Origin: Candidatus Heimdallarchaeota archaeon B3_Heim
GTDB taxonomy: Archaea > Asgardarchaeota > Heimdallarchaeia > Hodarchaeales > Hodarchaeaceae
Direction: 5' to 3'
NCBI GenBank assembly: GCA_003144275.1
Contig: NJBF01000036.1
Location: 1 to 40,569 of the forward strand
DNA: 40,569 nucleotides
Shown: positions 24,784 through 33,469 of the stretch, one piece after another
Layout: each line of letters starts with the position of its first letter
How positions within the stretch are numbered: position 1 is the stretch's first letter
The notes under the pieces: generated by a model
Database searches by the model: none
What the model was told of the DNA's origin: nothing
Seen by the model: only the letters and a program-made list of their open reading frames with translations
Translations under genes and position numbers: made by a program

Positions 24784-25332
24784 GTGATTATTAGTCAAAA
24801 GAATCAGGTGATTCTTCGCCATGCCAAAGAGAAAGATTTTCCCCAAATCGATGAACTCACGATTATTTGTTACTCTGCTATTTATGAGAGCTTTGTAGAA
24901 ATGGTGGGAAAGGAAATTTATAAAGAAATGTATCATAAGCCGGATTTACCCTGGCCTAACAGCAAAACGATACAGAATCACAATTTATTCGCAGAGCATC
25001 CTGATTGGTTATGGGTTTTGGAAGAACAGGATATAATTTTCGGATTTGTATCCTTCAAGCTTAAGCCTGAGAAGAATTATGGAATTTTTGATAATAATGG
25101 AGTCCTACCTGCTTATGCAGGTAAAGGATGGGGGAAATTTATGTATCGACAGGTTTTAAAATTTTTTAGATCAACTGGCCTTAGATTTGCATTAGTAGAA
25201 ACTGGTCTAGATGATGCTCATATTCCAGCTCGTCGAGCTTACGAAGGAGTGGGATTTGATCATCAGGATCTCATTACCATGTATTATCAGGACTTAGATA
25301 AAAATAATCCTGGTTCTGAAATACAAGATTGA
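24784..25332 (+). CDS. GNAT-family N-acetyltransferase
   Basis: A 182-residue acetyl-CoA-dependent acetyltransferase. The GNAT core begins VILRHAKEKDFPQIDELT and the acetyl-CoA loop is LPAYAGKGWGKFMYRQVLKF (about 111-130), followed by ALVETGLDDAHIPARRAYEGVGF. The substrate is unknown. The start is GTG 24784 with GGGTGA 7 bases upstream. A good TATA-like TATAAATA (24763-24770) also lies close. It converges on the secreted protein gene at 25346. Confidence 0.85.
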   Translation: MIISQKNQVILRHAKEKDFPQIDELTIICYSAIYESFVEMVGKEIYKEMYHKPDLPWPNSKTIQNHNLFAEHPDWLWVLEEQDIIFGFVSFKLKPEKNYGIFDNNGVLPAYAGKGWGKFMYRQVLKFFRSTGLRFALVETGLDDAHIPARRAYEGVGFDHQDLITMYYQDLDKNNPGSEIQD

Positions 25333-25345
25333 ATTTGGTGTACAG

Positions 25346-25819
25346 CTAGTAGGAATAGCTTATTTCCACTAATTCATTTCCACCTTCAATTCGTAATCGA
25401 ATGGTTGCTGAGTTCTCTCTATATAATTCCTTATACCGTTCTTTCAGTGGTGACAAATTAAAAACGAAAAGCTTTGTGAAAAATGCAGTACACATATCAT
25501 CATTTGCTTCATGACTAAAGAGGAGCGGTGTTTGGACTGGATAGGACTCTAACCACGTATCAGAAGCGATTAAACGAAAGATATGTTCTTCACATCCACC
25601 ACCATATGACCCATTAATTACTAACTTATTTCCTATGATGGAAACATCATTTATCAAAATATTATCTTGAGGAGCAGAGAGATACAAGGAGTTACTTACT
25701 ATTATATCCTCACTTTCAAGAAATAATATTGGGTTTATAATGAAAGCTCCAACAACAATCAATCCCAGGAGGCCAACAGTTATAATTGAACTTAGTACAA
25801 TTTTCAGTGATAAAAACAT
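25346..25819 (-). CDS. Membrane-anchored or secreted protein, function unknown
   Basis: A 157-residue protein with an N-terminal hydrophobic segment (residues 6-33) and an outward-facing domain. The domain shows NGSYGGGCEEHIFRLI, LLFSHEANDDMCTAFF and FNLSPLKERYKELY, a set I have seen in small extracytoplasmic proteins of bacteria with no assigned role. The two cysteines (in GGGCEEH and DDMC) may form a disulfide. GGTGA about 5 bases before ATG 25819 supports the start. Function unknown. Confidence 0.72.
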   Translation of the reverse strand: MFLSLKIVLSSIITVGLLGLIVVGAFIINPILFLESEDIIVSNSLYLSAPQDNILINDVSIIGNKLVINGSYGGGCEEHIFRLIASDTWLESYPVQTPLLFSHEANDDMCTAFFTKLFVFNLSPLKERYKELYRENSATIRLRIEGGNELVEISYSY

Positions 25820-25947
25820 AGAATCACCAATCTTTTTTCATTGATATTCTTCTTCATGACCATTTACCAATGAAACGATAAGTGCTTACTTGTGTGTGAA
25901 TAAACACCTTTATTCGTCTTTCACCACACTTTGACTAAAAGTGAGCT

Positions 25948-27081
25948 TTATTTCATCTTTTTATATATCTGTGAGGCTCTGTCTTTGTAGTGTTGTACTG
26001 CAGGTTGATCAAAGGGATTAGATCCCTTTAATTGACATAAACGAATCGTTACCGCCTGAAGAAAGCCTACACATTGAGCTGTTTCTGCTATCGTATCTTT
26101 TTCAAGTTCTATTTGAAAAACTGGACCTGGAAAGGTATCCGCTACAGCCCGAGAAGTAAGGTTCAAATGTTGACCAGCTGTCCCTTTAATTCCAGGAACC
26201 AATTTTCTTAAATTTTTTGGATAATCTTCTTCAGCAAGATCATTAATATAGTTATTACATAAGATACTTACAAGAAAAGAGTCATTAACGCCACCATACC
26301 ATCGTTGAAGATCGGAATGTGCACTACGAGGCATTATATGCAAAGATGTGTCAAGAGTATCAATCGAAGTTTTTGGTACAGATTCATTTAGGAGTTGTGT
26401 AAATAATATCCCTAATCCTTCAGTGAAATGGCCAGAGGGAAGAATTTTTGCCTTACTTATCCCCGATTGTTCCAGATTCCAAAATTTTATAGCTGTTTGT
26501 TCTGCTAAGGACCCTTTCTTAAAAAACTGTTTATAACTCTTTTTTAAATTAGATAAAAATTCTTCTGGATCAAGACCCATGGCAATCATTGGTACAATAC
26601 CAAGTTCGTTTTGAATAGCAAAGCGTCCAGAAATATCATGTGTTACAGAGACTATAGACCATCCGAACTGGTTCGCTACTTCTAATAATGCCCCACCATT
26701 CGTTACAACGAGAGATTCGTAATCTAAAAGATAGGGGATAAAACTAAGCACTTCATTTGTAGTTCCCGAGCGAGAGCAGTATATAACCCGGGTATTTTTC
26801 TTATCAGACTCTAGAAATGTTTTCAAAATGTAAGGATCAGGGACTTCCAAGTGAGTCGTTGGAACTGCAGCGTGTGCTTTGAACACTAAAGGTTGTACCT
26901 GAGATCCTCCGATACCAACGATTCCTAAATGCGAATAGTCACCCAAGACATTAGGAATTTTCTTTTTCAATTGTTTGGCTCGTGAGATAAATTCATCCAT
27001 TTTCTTGACAAAATCAGGAATAAGAAAGGAATCCATCTCATGGGGAAGTTCTGCAACCTTCTCTGGTATGGTGATTTTCAT
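25948..27081 (-). CDS. pgi: Glucose-6-phosphate isomerase
   Basis: Interconverts glucose 6-phosphate and fructose 6-phosphate. A 377-residue classical SIS-fold isomerase, shorter than bacterial ones (about 450) but similar to archaeal members. It has GIGGSQVQP, sugar-phosphate loop SRSGTTNEVL, GRFAIQNELGIVPMIAMG, HSDLQRWYGGVND and the typical end GSNPFDQPAVQHYKDRA. It is therefore not the PGI/PMI dual type or the cupin type. In this window it connects glucose metabolism with the RpiA and 6-phosphogluconate dehydrogenase steps. No clear operon partner; the rhodanese gene is 97 bases upstream on the same strand. Confidence 0.9.
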   Translation of the reverse strand: MKITIPEKVAELPHEMDSFLIPDFVKKMDEFISRAKQLKKKIPNVLGDYSHLGIVGIGGSQVQPLVFKAHAAVPTTHLEVPDPYILKTFLESDKKNTRVIYCSRSGTTNEVLSFIPYLLDYESLVVTNGGALLEVANQFGWSIVSVTHDISGRFAIQNELGIVPMIAMGLDPEEFLSNLKKSYKQFFKKGSLAEQTAIKFWNLEQSGISKAKILPSGHFTEGLGILFTQLLNESVPKTSIDTLDTSLHIMPRSAHSDLQRWYGGVNDSFLVSILCNNYINDLAEEDYPKNLRKLVPGIKGTAGQHLNLTSRAVADTFPGPVFQIELEKDTIAETAQCVGFLQAVTIRLCQLKGSNPFDQPAVQHYKDRASQIYKKMK

Positions 27082-27178
27082 GATTATTCACTTTAATTCT
27101 TTGAAGAGAAATTAGTGATTTTATCATTTTGCCTAATATAAGAGTCAATTCGTAATGAAGTGAAAATCTAGAATTTTT

Positions 27179-27736
27179 TTATTGAGGAATTTGCCTTCTT
27201 TTAATTAATTCTTTCACTATAATAACAACAGAGACCATTGAAATACCTATAATCGTTATAATTAGTAATAATTTGATTAAATCCTCGGTAGGATCAATGA
27301 AAGATGATTCATATGAATAACCTGCATTTTTCCAGGCATTAAACCCTTCTAGCATATTATAAACCAAAGTATAGTTTAAATCTATCAATGAATTTGATGC
27401 AATCACCGATCTTGATCCTGACCTACAATACACCAGAAGGGGTTGAGTTTTATTTTCTGGGAGTTTGTTTTGTCTAAAAGCTATTTCCTCATGCGGGATT
27501 AAGTGAGCATAAGTTATATGACCAATTGCATATTCTTCTTTAGTTCGCACATCCAAGATATATAGACTACTCATATTATCTATTAAATTGTAGGCTTCAG
27601 AAACCGAGATATCATTGTAGCTATTGATTGTCTTGGCCTGAGTTTCCAATTCATTAGCCGATGAATATGGGGAAATGAGAAGGAGTATCACGAGCGAACA
27701 AAGGGATGATTTTTTTTGCGATTTTTTCACACTCAT
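27179..27736 (-). CDS. Membrane-anchored extracytoplasmic rhodanese
   Basis: A 185-residue protein with an N-terminal signal sequence (SLVILLLISPYSSA), a single rhodanese domain (about 40-142) and a C-terminal transmembrane helix (LLLIITIIGISMVSVVIIV) with a basic end. The active-site loop is LLVYCRSGSRS with C104, the six-residue loop of sulfurtransferases; LDVRTKEEYAIGHI is the other hallmark. It should therefore sit outside the cell, moving sulfane sulfur or acting in redox sensing. It is the next gene after the ferredoxin-like frame. The TATA box at 27761-27768 and absence of a ribosome binding site suggest a leaderless transcript starting at ATG 27736. Confidence 0.87.
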   Translation of the reverse strand: MSVKKSQKKSSLCSLVILLLISPYSSANELETQAKTINSYNDISVSEAYNLIDNMSSLYILDVRTKEEYAIGHITYAHLIPHEEIAFRQNKLPENKTQPLLVYCRSGSRSVIASNSLIDLNYTLVYNMLEGFNAWKNAGYSYESSFIDPTEDLIKLLLIITIIGISMVSVVIIVKELIKRRQIPQ

Positions 27737-27760
27737 TAGTACTCAAAAATCAAGTCTGAA

Positions 27761-27768
27761 TTATTAAA
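27761..27768 (-). promoter_or_regulatory. TATA box of the rhodanese gene
   Basis: Minus strand TTTAATAA, centred about 28 bases before ATG 27736, the spacing for a leaderless archaeal transcript. Confidence 0.5.
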
Positions 27769-27818
27769 CAAGACGAAACATCAGACATTTAATATGAATA
27801 AATAGATTTTTCCTTATG

Positions 27819-28124
27819 CTATCCATCTAAATTTAATTTTATAGCATCTTCAGGACAAATCTCTACACATCGATTGCAATTATAACATTCCCCTTTTTTA
27901 CTATTAGATGCTGCTTCTTGAGTTGGACAAATTTTTTCACAAAGTCCACACTCGGTACAATCTTCAGTCCGTTGATATGTGTTCTTAGCAAATCGACTTA
28001 AAAGATCTGACCCTGCTCCAAATGGGTCTTTAAAAGTGTTGAATAGTCCTGCTGGAAATGTTACCGCTTCATCGTAAAAAAAAAAGCAATCCCAGTGAGA
28101 AATAAGTCTAAAAGAAAAACTAGA
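27819..28124 (-). CDS. Two-cluster ferredoxin, start missing or frameshifted
   Basis: The minus strand is open from 28124 to the TAG at 27819 and encodes an unmistakable 2x[4Fe-4S] domain: DCTECGLCEKICP and CYNCNRCVEICP, preceded by FPAGLFNTFKDPFGAG and SDLLSRFAKN. No ATG, GTG or TTG is in frame. Just upstream lies a run of ten T (A10 on the plus strand, 28076-28085). If the run had one more base, the frame would continue upstream into LVFLLDLFLTGIAFFFYDEA, a good transmembrane helix, giving a membrane-anchored ferredoxin. An assembly error at the homopolymer is the simplest explanation; a real frameshift or slippage is possible. It follows the DUF998 gene on the same strand. Confidence 0.65.
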   Translation of the reverse strand, partial: SSFSFRLISHWDCFFFYDEAVTFPAGLFNTFKDPFGAGSDLLSRFAKNTYQRTEDCTECGLCEKICPTQEAASNSKKGECYNCNRCVEICPEDAIKLNLDG

Positions 28125-28127
28125 TTA

Positions 28128-28880
28128 TTAGCTACTAGATTGATATCTGTGACGCCAAATTCCGAAGCTTTGGAACAGAAAACATGCCAATAGACTATAG
28201 ACAACTAGTTTCTGCATGCTTACTCTTATCAACAGGTCTTCATAAGTCACTATCTTGGGAATCAGAAAAAACAACCCGCCATAAGCTAGAACTATCAATA
28301 TAAGTATTAGATATGTGATGGTATATACTTTTGAAAATTTCTGATCTCTTATTGTCAGTATAAGTAATATGCCTAATACTATTGAGACAAGTGTGAATCC
28401 AGTCACCACTAATGAATCGTGAATAATTGTTACTAAGTTTGCGGGGGTGAAAGCAATCCCGATAAAAGCAATTGCTGCAACAGTCCCAATTTTTGCCACT
28501 ATCTTACTCAATTTTTGCTCTTCTTCTGTAGAATTAAAAATTTCTGGAATAAATCGAAAGTAGCTAAGAAAGGTAAGCCCCAATCCCACAAGAGCTACAA
28601 TAAACAAGATTACAGATATTAAATTCCCCTTCCCTGAGTACGCCACAGTCCTACCTAAATCACTAAAGAAATTAGTAAAAAAACTATATCCCTGAGCTGT
28701 TTCATCAATTCTTGTACCACCTGTATAGAAAATCATGGCTATAAAGGTTAAAATAATAAATTGAAGCGTTCCTATAAACACTAGGGGAAGCGTATGTTCT
28801 TTTTTGAGATACAACTTTCTACCTCTTGTGTAGCGTTTGCCTAAAGTCTTTTTTATATAATTGGAATGGGTAAACACCAA
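28128..28880 (-). CDS. DUF998-type membrane protein
   Basis: About 250 residues with six transmembrane helices. The motif YSFFTNFFSDLGRTVAYSGKG after the first helix matches the N.FSDLG signature of DUF998 proteins, and HDSLVVTGF matches the His-containing helix of that family. Function is not established. The start is unclear: TTG 28880 or GTG 28877, both without a ribosome binding site. The first 30 residues are basic and hydrophilic. The ferredoxin-like frame begins right after its stop, so they may be co-transcribed. Confidence 0.78.
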   Translation of the reverse strand: MVFTHSNYIKKTLGKRYTRGRKLYLKKEHTLPLVFIGTLQFIILTFIAMIFYTGGTRIDETAQGYSFFTNFFSDLGRTVAYSGKGNLISVILFIVALVGLGLTFLSYFRFIPEIFNSTEEEQKLSKIVAKIGTVAAIAFIGIAFTPANLVTIIHDSLVVTGFTLVSIVLGILLILTIRDQKFSKVYTITYLILILIVLAYGGLFFLIPKIVTYEDLLIRVSMQKLVVYSLLACFLFQSFGIWRHRYQSSS

Positions 28881-28947
28881 CAGATTAAATTGTATATTAC
28901 TATCTCACATATTCTCCAAGACAACCTAGCTCTAAAATCTTACTGAA

Positions 28948-29766
28948 ATGTACTCTAATAGAAATTATGGAAATTTACTAATGGTTGGTAGATGGTTAGA
29001 AACTGATTTCATTGATACTCATTATAATCTCGCTTTAGAGCAAGCAATTCTATATCTTCAGCCTCACAATGAATTTTCTGCAACAGTTAGGTTCTGGACT
29101 AATCCAAAAGCTGTTATTCTGGGACGAAGTCAACAGATTGAGGAGGAAATAAACATTGCATATTGCTCGGAGAACAATATTATAACTGGGCGACGTATTT
29201 CTGGAGGAGGTACTGTTTTCCTTGATTCAGGTACTCTAAACATATCCATTTTCCTCCCAAGAAGACTATTATTTCCTAGGGCCCGACATACCAGATCTAT
29301 ATCGAAATATTTTTCGGAACGTATTGTTGAGTGTCTAGAAGCTGAATTGGGTATAAATAAATTTGTTATTTACCAAGATACGTCAATTCTGTTCAATCAA
29401 AAGAAAATATCAGGTTCAGCAGGATATTTCCGTAGTTCTTGGTTCCTACACCACTTAACTCTTCTCCTTCAGACGAATTTATCTCATTTGGATCAGGCTC
29501 TTCTGGCAGGAAAAGAACAATATAGCAGTAAGAGACCTAGTAGTTTTTTCCCTACGGCGAATTTACCTCCTTTGTCAAAAACTAAATTGATAAAGAGATT
29601 TATCAAACAGTTAGAGGAAGAATTCTCTCATGCTTTTAATAAATACCCGATTACTGAGTCAGAAAAAAATCTAGCAAGACGTTTGACAAATAAAATGTAT
29701 TCGCAGAGCTCATGGATTTGGGACAAAAAAAGGGGATTGATAGAACAGGAATTTTCTTCTTCGTAA
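28948..29766 (+). CDS. lplA: Lipoate-protein ligase A-type
   Basis: Attaches lipoate (via lipoyl-AMP) to the E2 subunit of 2-oxoacid dehydrogenases. A 272-residue catalytic domain with the three diagnostic parts: RFWTNPKAVILGRSQ, the lipoate-binding RRISGGGTVFLDSGTLN, and KKISGSAGYFRSSWFLHH with the adenylate-binding Lys. Archaeal enzymes of this type often need a separate LplB for activity; the C-terminal 70 residues here may supply part of that domain. ATG 28948 has no ribosome binding site and ATG 28981 is an alternative. It converges on the E3 gene of the complex it presumably modifies, with an 8-base gap. Confidence 0.88.
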   Translation: MYSNRNYGNLLMVGRWLETDFIDTHYNLALEQAILYLQPHNEFSATVRFWTNPKAVILGRSQQIEEEINIAYCSENNIITGRRISGGGTVFLDSGTLNISIFLPRRLLFPRARHTRSISKYFSERIVECLEAELGINKFVIYQDTSILFNQKKISGSAGYFRSSWFLHHLTLLLQTNLSHLDQALLAGKEQYSSKRPSSFFPTANLPPLSKTKLIKRFIKQLEEEFSHAFNKYPITESEKNLARRLTNKMYSQSSWIWDKKRGLIEQEFSSS

Positions 29767-29774
29767 TTTACATC

Positions 29775-31202
29775 TCATTTTTTCGCTTTAACAAGTGTCA
29801 CTTGATGAATGGCCTTATTAAGAGCCGCATCAGCAGCTTCCATAATCATTTCAGGTAACGTAGGATGAGGATGAACGGTAAGGCTTAAATCTTCAACGGT
29901 TGCACCCATTTCAAGAGCTAATGCGACTTCAGAAATGAGATCTGACGCATCAGGGCCAATGATTTGAACTCCTAATAATTGATTTGTGGTTTTATCAGCA
30001 ATCACTTTAACATAACCATCTTCAGCTAAGTGTGTCATCGCTCTTGCTGATGTTCCAAAAGCGGCTCTACCTGTAATAACATCAAAACCAGCTTGTTTGG
30101 CTTGTGTTTCAGATAATCCTGCGTACGATACTTCAGGTTCTGTAAAAATTGCTATAGGTATTGTCTGAAAATCACTTTCAGAGGGTAAGCCAGCAATAAC
30201 TTCAGCAGCGACGATTCCTTGTTTTGTAGCACGATGAGCTAAAAATGGGGGACCTGTACAATCACCAACGGCATACACTCCTGAGGTAGAAGTTTGTTGT
30301 TTTTCATTGACGATTAGATAACCCTTCTCATCTAATTGAATATTGAGTACTGAAAGATCAAGATCTTCAGTTTGAGCCTTTTTACCTATTGCAAGAAGTA
30401 TTTTATCTGCAGATAATTCTTGAGCTCCTTTCTTTGTTTTGATCTTGATATTAATTTTACCATTCTTCTTAACTGTATAATCTGTCGCCACAGTTGAAGT
30501 ATAAATTGTGATCCCAAGCTGTTTTGCCTTCATACCTAACAAACGTTTGATAGGAGTATCGACTCCAGGCAGAATTTCAGGAAGCAATTCAATAATACTC
30601 ACAGAAGTTCCAAGTTTAGCAAACAACGTTCCTAATTCGATACCGATCACTCCTCCACCTATAATAGCTAATTCTTGAGGAACCTCCTTAAGTGATAATA
30701 ATCCCTTGGCACTCAAGATTGCCTGTTCATCTATTTTAAATTTTGGGAGCGAGATAAACGCCGATCCAGTAGCAAGTATTGCATCTTTGTATTTTATACA
30801 GATTTGAGATTCATCTTCTAGTATAACCTTTACTATTCCAGGTGTTTCGAAATGTGCAGTCCCTTTAATAGTAGTTACACCATTCCCCTTTAACAATTGT
30901 TTGATTCCTTTTATCAGCTTATTTTGAATTCCCATTTTCCATTCTTGGAGAATTGAAAAATCTAATTTCGCTCCTTCTACAGTGATACCCATTTTCGGGG
31001 CATCATGGCTGATTTTGTGAAAGAACGAAGCAGCCGAAATTAATGCTTTACTTGGAATACAGCCCCAATTCAAACATTCTCCACCAATGAACCCTTTTTC
31101 AACAAGAATAACCTTCATCCCCATTTGGGCAGCACGAATGGCTGCTGGATACCCTCCTGGGCCCGCACCAATGACTAAAACCTCTGTTTCCTTAGTTTCC
31201 AT
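29775..31202 (-). CDS. lpdA: Dihydrolipoamide dehydrogenase (E3)
   Basis: Reoxidises the dihydrolipoyl group of E2 with NAD. At 475 residues it is full length, with FAD motif IGAGPGGYPAA, redox pair GGECLNWGCIPSK (C43, C48), NAD motif GGGVIGIELGTLF, YAVGDCTG and the C-terminal HPHPTLPEMIMEA with the catalytic His-Glu. It is the last gene of the four-gene operon. Its ATG follows the E2 stop codon directly (TAAATG), with GAGGA 7 bases upstream. Compare the more divergent paralogue at 5752, which is not in a dehydrogenase operon. Confidence 0.95.
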   Translation of the reverse strand: METKETEVLVIGAGPGGYPAAIRAAQMGMKVILVEKGFIGGECLNWGCIPSKALISAASFFHKISHDAPKMGITVEGAKLDFSILQEWKMGIQNKLIKGIKQLLKGNGVTTIKGTAHFETPGIVKVILEDESQICIKYKDAILATGSAFISLPKFKIDEQAILSAKGLLSLKEVPQELAIIGGGVIGIELGTLFAKLGTSVSIIELLPEILPGVDTPIKRLLGMKAKQLGITIYTSTVATDYTVKKNGKINIKIKTKKGAQELSADKILLAIGKKAQTEDLDLSVLNIQLDEKGYLIVNEKQQTSTSGVYAVGDCTGPPFLAHRATKQGIVAAEVIAGLPSESDFQTIPIAIFTEPEVSYAGLSETQAKQAGFDVITGRAAFGTSARAMTHLAEDGYVKVIADKTTNQLLGVQIIGPDASDLISEVALALEMGATVEDLSLTVHPHPTLPEMIMEAADAALNKAIHQVTLVKAKK

Positions 31203-32468
31203 TTAAAATTCCTCATTAAGTAATAATAACGCTGGATTTTCCATATATCTAGTTAATTCATTTGTAAACATCGCTCCAACCGCCCCGTCAATTACTCTAT
31301 GATCAATGGTTAAAGAAAGCATCATTACACGACGAATAGCGATTTCTGGGCTTCCATTTTGTTCAATCACAACTGGTCGTAGCTTACTACGCATTAAACC
31401 AAGAATTGCTACTTCAGGCCATTTAATAATTGGTGTAGCTGCAAAACCACCGATATTCCCGATAGATGTAACAGTAAATGTCCCTCCAGTCACTTCTTCA
31501 AGAGTTAATACCCCCTGACGTGCCTTTTCTGCCAGTTCCACGATTTCTTGGGATATTTCCCAGAAACTTTTTTGATCTGCATTTTTAATAACAGGCACTA
31601 CCAACCCATCATCAGTACTTACGGCAATTCCAATGTTAATCGATCCTTTCAGAATTATCTCCCTTTGCTCGTCATCTAGTGAAGAGTTAAAAAATGGGAA
31701 CTTGCGCAATGCGGGAATTAAGCATTTGATAACCAACGGAATGTAACTCAATTTAACCCCGTATTTTTCTCCAAGAGGCTTGGCTTCTTGACGTATCGCT
31801 TCCAACGCCGTTATATCGACTTCTTCAAAATATGTATAATGAGCTGCGGTATCCTTAGATTTTCGCATTGCTTTCGATATGTTTCGACGCAATCCTCGTA
31901 ATGGAATTCTTTGGTCCTCTTTAGATACATGAAGACTTTTAGTCTTCGATGATGGTATACCAGATGAATTTTTATCGACATAAGAATTAAAATTCTCTCT
32001 CGTAATTCTCCCTGCAGGACCAGTTGCTGGGATTTCTCGCAAATCTATTTCTTGTTCCCGCGCTTGTCTCCTTATGGAGGGAGCAGCTAGAGGTTTTTTC
32101 ATTTTAGATACAGATACGAGTTTTGTCGTACTTATTTGCTTAAAAGGGGATGCAGCAGTGAATAGAGAATCATCTTTTTCCTCTTCTTTATCGCTTGTTG
32201 TAGGAACTTTTGATCTTGTGGGATCTTTCTGCATGATATCTATTTTTACTAAGATATTTCCTACTTTGATGATATCTCCTTCTTGAAATTCGAGAGATAA
32301 AATTTCACCATCTACAGGTGATGTCAATTCTACTGTTACCTTTTCAGTCATTACATCAACTAGCAATTGTTCATTCTGGACAATGTCGCCAACAGCAACA
32401 TGCCATTGAAGTATTTCCCCTTCATGTACACCTTCTCCTGGATCAGCAAATTTGAATTCGTATACCAT
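31203..32468 (-). CDS. 2-oxoacid dehydrogenase E2 (dihydrolipoyl acyltransferase)
   Basis: Transfers the acyl group from E1 to CoA via a lipoyl arm. Of 421 residues: one lipoyl domain (1-80) with lipoyl Lys 43 in MTEKVTVE; a linker; a peripheral-subunit-binding domain (about 130-165, APSIRRQAREQEIDL and TGPAGRI); and the catalytic core from 185, ending with the active-site DHRVIDGAVG (His 390). A single lipoyl domain is usual for branched-chain or archaeal 2-oxoacid complexes. A GGAGTGAG before ATG 32468 and a gap of 20 bases to E1beta support co-transcription. Confidence 0.93.
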   Translation of the reverse strand: MVYEFKFADPGEGVHEGEILQWHVAVGDIVQNEQLLVDVMTEKVTVELTSPVDGEILSLEFQEGDIIKVGNILVKIDIMQKDPTRSKVPTTSDKEEEKDDSLFTAASPFKQISTTKLVSVSKMKKPLAAPSIRRQAREQEIDLREIPATGPAGRITRENFNSYVDKNSSGIPSSKTKSLHVSKEDQRIPLRGLRRNISKAMRKSKDTAAHYTYFEEVDITALEAIRQEAKPLGEKYGVKLSYIPLVIKCLIPALRKFPFFNSSLDDEQREIILKGSINIGIAVSTDDGLVVPVIKNADQKSFWEISQEIVELAEKARQGVLTLEEVTGGTFTVTSIGNIGGFAATPIIKWPEVAILGLMRSKLRPVVIEQNGSPEIAIRRVMMLSLTIDHRVIDGAVGAMFTNELTRYMENPALLLLNEEF

Positions 32469-32488
32469 TATTTCTCACTCCGATTTTT

Positions 32489-33469
32489 TCAGAAATTATA
32501 AACTTTTTCTATCGTGTCCAAAGTTCTTTTGGCCGATGGTAGATACTCTTGTTCTAGTGAAAGAGGAAACGGAGTATCATATCCAGTAACCCGCATTATT
32601 GGCCCTTCCATATATTCTATCCATCTTTCTGCAACGATTGCAGACAATTCTGCGCTAAAACCGCTGGTCTTTGGCGATTCAGTAATAGATATCATACGAC
32701 CAGTTTTCTTAACAGAATTTTCGATTGCTATAATATCTAGTGGAACCAAGGTTCGTAAATCTATTACTTCACATTCTATCTTCTGGTTTTTTGAAGCTAG
32801 CTCTGCTGCTTCTAATGCAACATGGAGCATTGCACCATACGCTAAAATTGTGACGTCTTCCCCTTCACGAGCAATTCTTGCTTTTCCCAATGGGATAGTA
32901 TAATCACCTGATGGCACCTCTTCCTTGAAAGCCCGGTATAATCGCTTGGGCTCAAGAAAAAGAATAGGATCTTGTTCTCGCATAGCTGATGTCAGTAAAC
33001 CTTTTGTCTCATAGGGGGAACTGGGAATTACAACTTTTAATCCAGGTGTATGAGTAAAATACGCTTCTGGTGATTGGCTGTGATAATGAGCACCTCTAAC
33101 ACCACCCCCGTACGGCGAACGAATAACCAGAGGGCTGGTAAACATTCCTCCACTTCGATATCGAAATTTGGCTGCTTCCGATATTAATTGGTCAAATCCT
33201 GGATATATGAAATCTACAAATTGTATCTCCGCAACTGGCTTCAATCCCATTAGGGCCATCCCAATGGCAAATCCAATAATACCATTTTCAGATAGGGGTG
33301 TATCTAAAACTCTTTGTGGACCATATTTCTCCAATAGTCCTTGAGTAGCACGAAAAACTCCTCCATTCGGACCAACATCCTCTCCCAGCACAATTAGTTT
33401 GTCATTCCGATCCAATTCTTCTTCAAGTGCAAGTCGAACTGATTCAACAAGTGTAAGTTCTGGCATCAT
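32489..33469 (-). CDS. 2-oxoacid dehydrogenase E1 beta
   Basis: Beta subunit of the thiamine-diphosphate-dependent E1, 326 residues from ATG 33469. It carries the thiamine-side LGEDVGPNGGVFRATQGL, DTPLSENGIIGFAIG, and RSPYGGGVRGAHYHSQ, all standard for the alpha2beta2 class. The frame extends to an ATG at 33523 inside the alpha gene, but AGGAGG at 33475-33480 sits 5 bases before ATG 33469, whose ATGA overlaps the E1alpha stop. Translation of the two subunits is therefore coupled, as expected for equal amounts. Confidence 0.93.
   Translation of the reverse strand: MMPELTLVESVRLALEEELDRNDKLIVLGEDVGPNGGVFRATQGLLEKYGPQRVLDTPLSENGIIGFAIGMALMGLKPVAEIQFVDFIYPGFDQLISEAAKFRYRSGGMFTSPLVIRSPYGGGVRGAHYHSQSPEAYFTHTPGLKVVIPSSPYETKGLLTSAMREQDPILFLEPKRLYRAFKEEVPSGDYTIPLGKARIAREGEDVTILAYGAMLHVALEAAELASKNQKIECEVIDLRTLVPLDIIAIENSVKKTGRMISITESPKTSGFSAELSAIVAERWIEYMEGPIMRVTGYDTPFPLSLEQEYLPSAKRTLDTIEKVYNF

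Larger units (their letters stand above)
27737..28127. other. 391-base interval holding a start-less ferredoxin frame
   Basis: Contains the TATA box of the rhodanese gene and, on the minus strand, the two-cluster ferredoxin coding segment described separately. The A10 tract at 28076-28085 lies at its 5' end. Confidence 0.6.
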
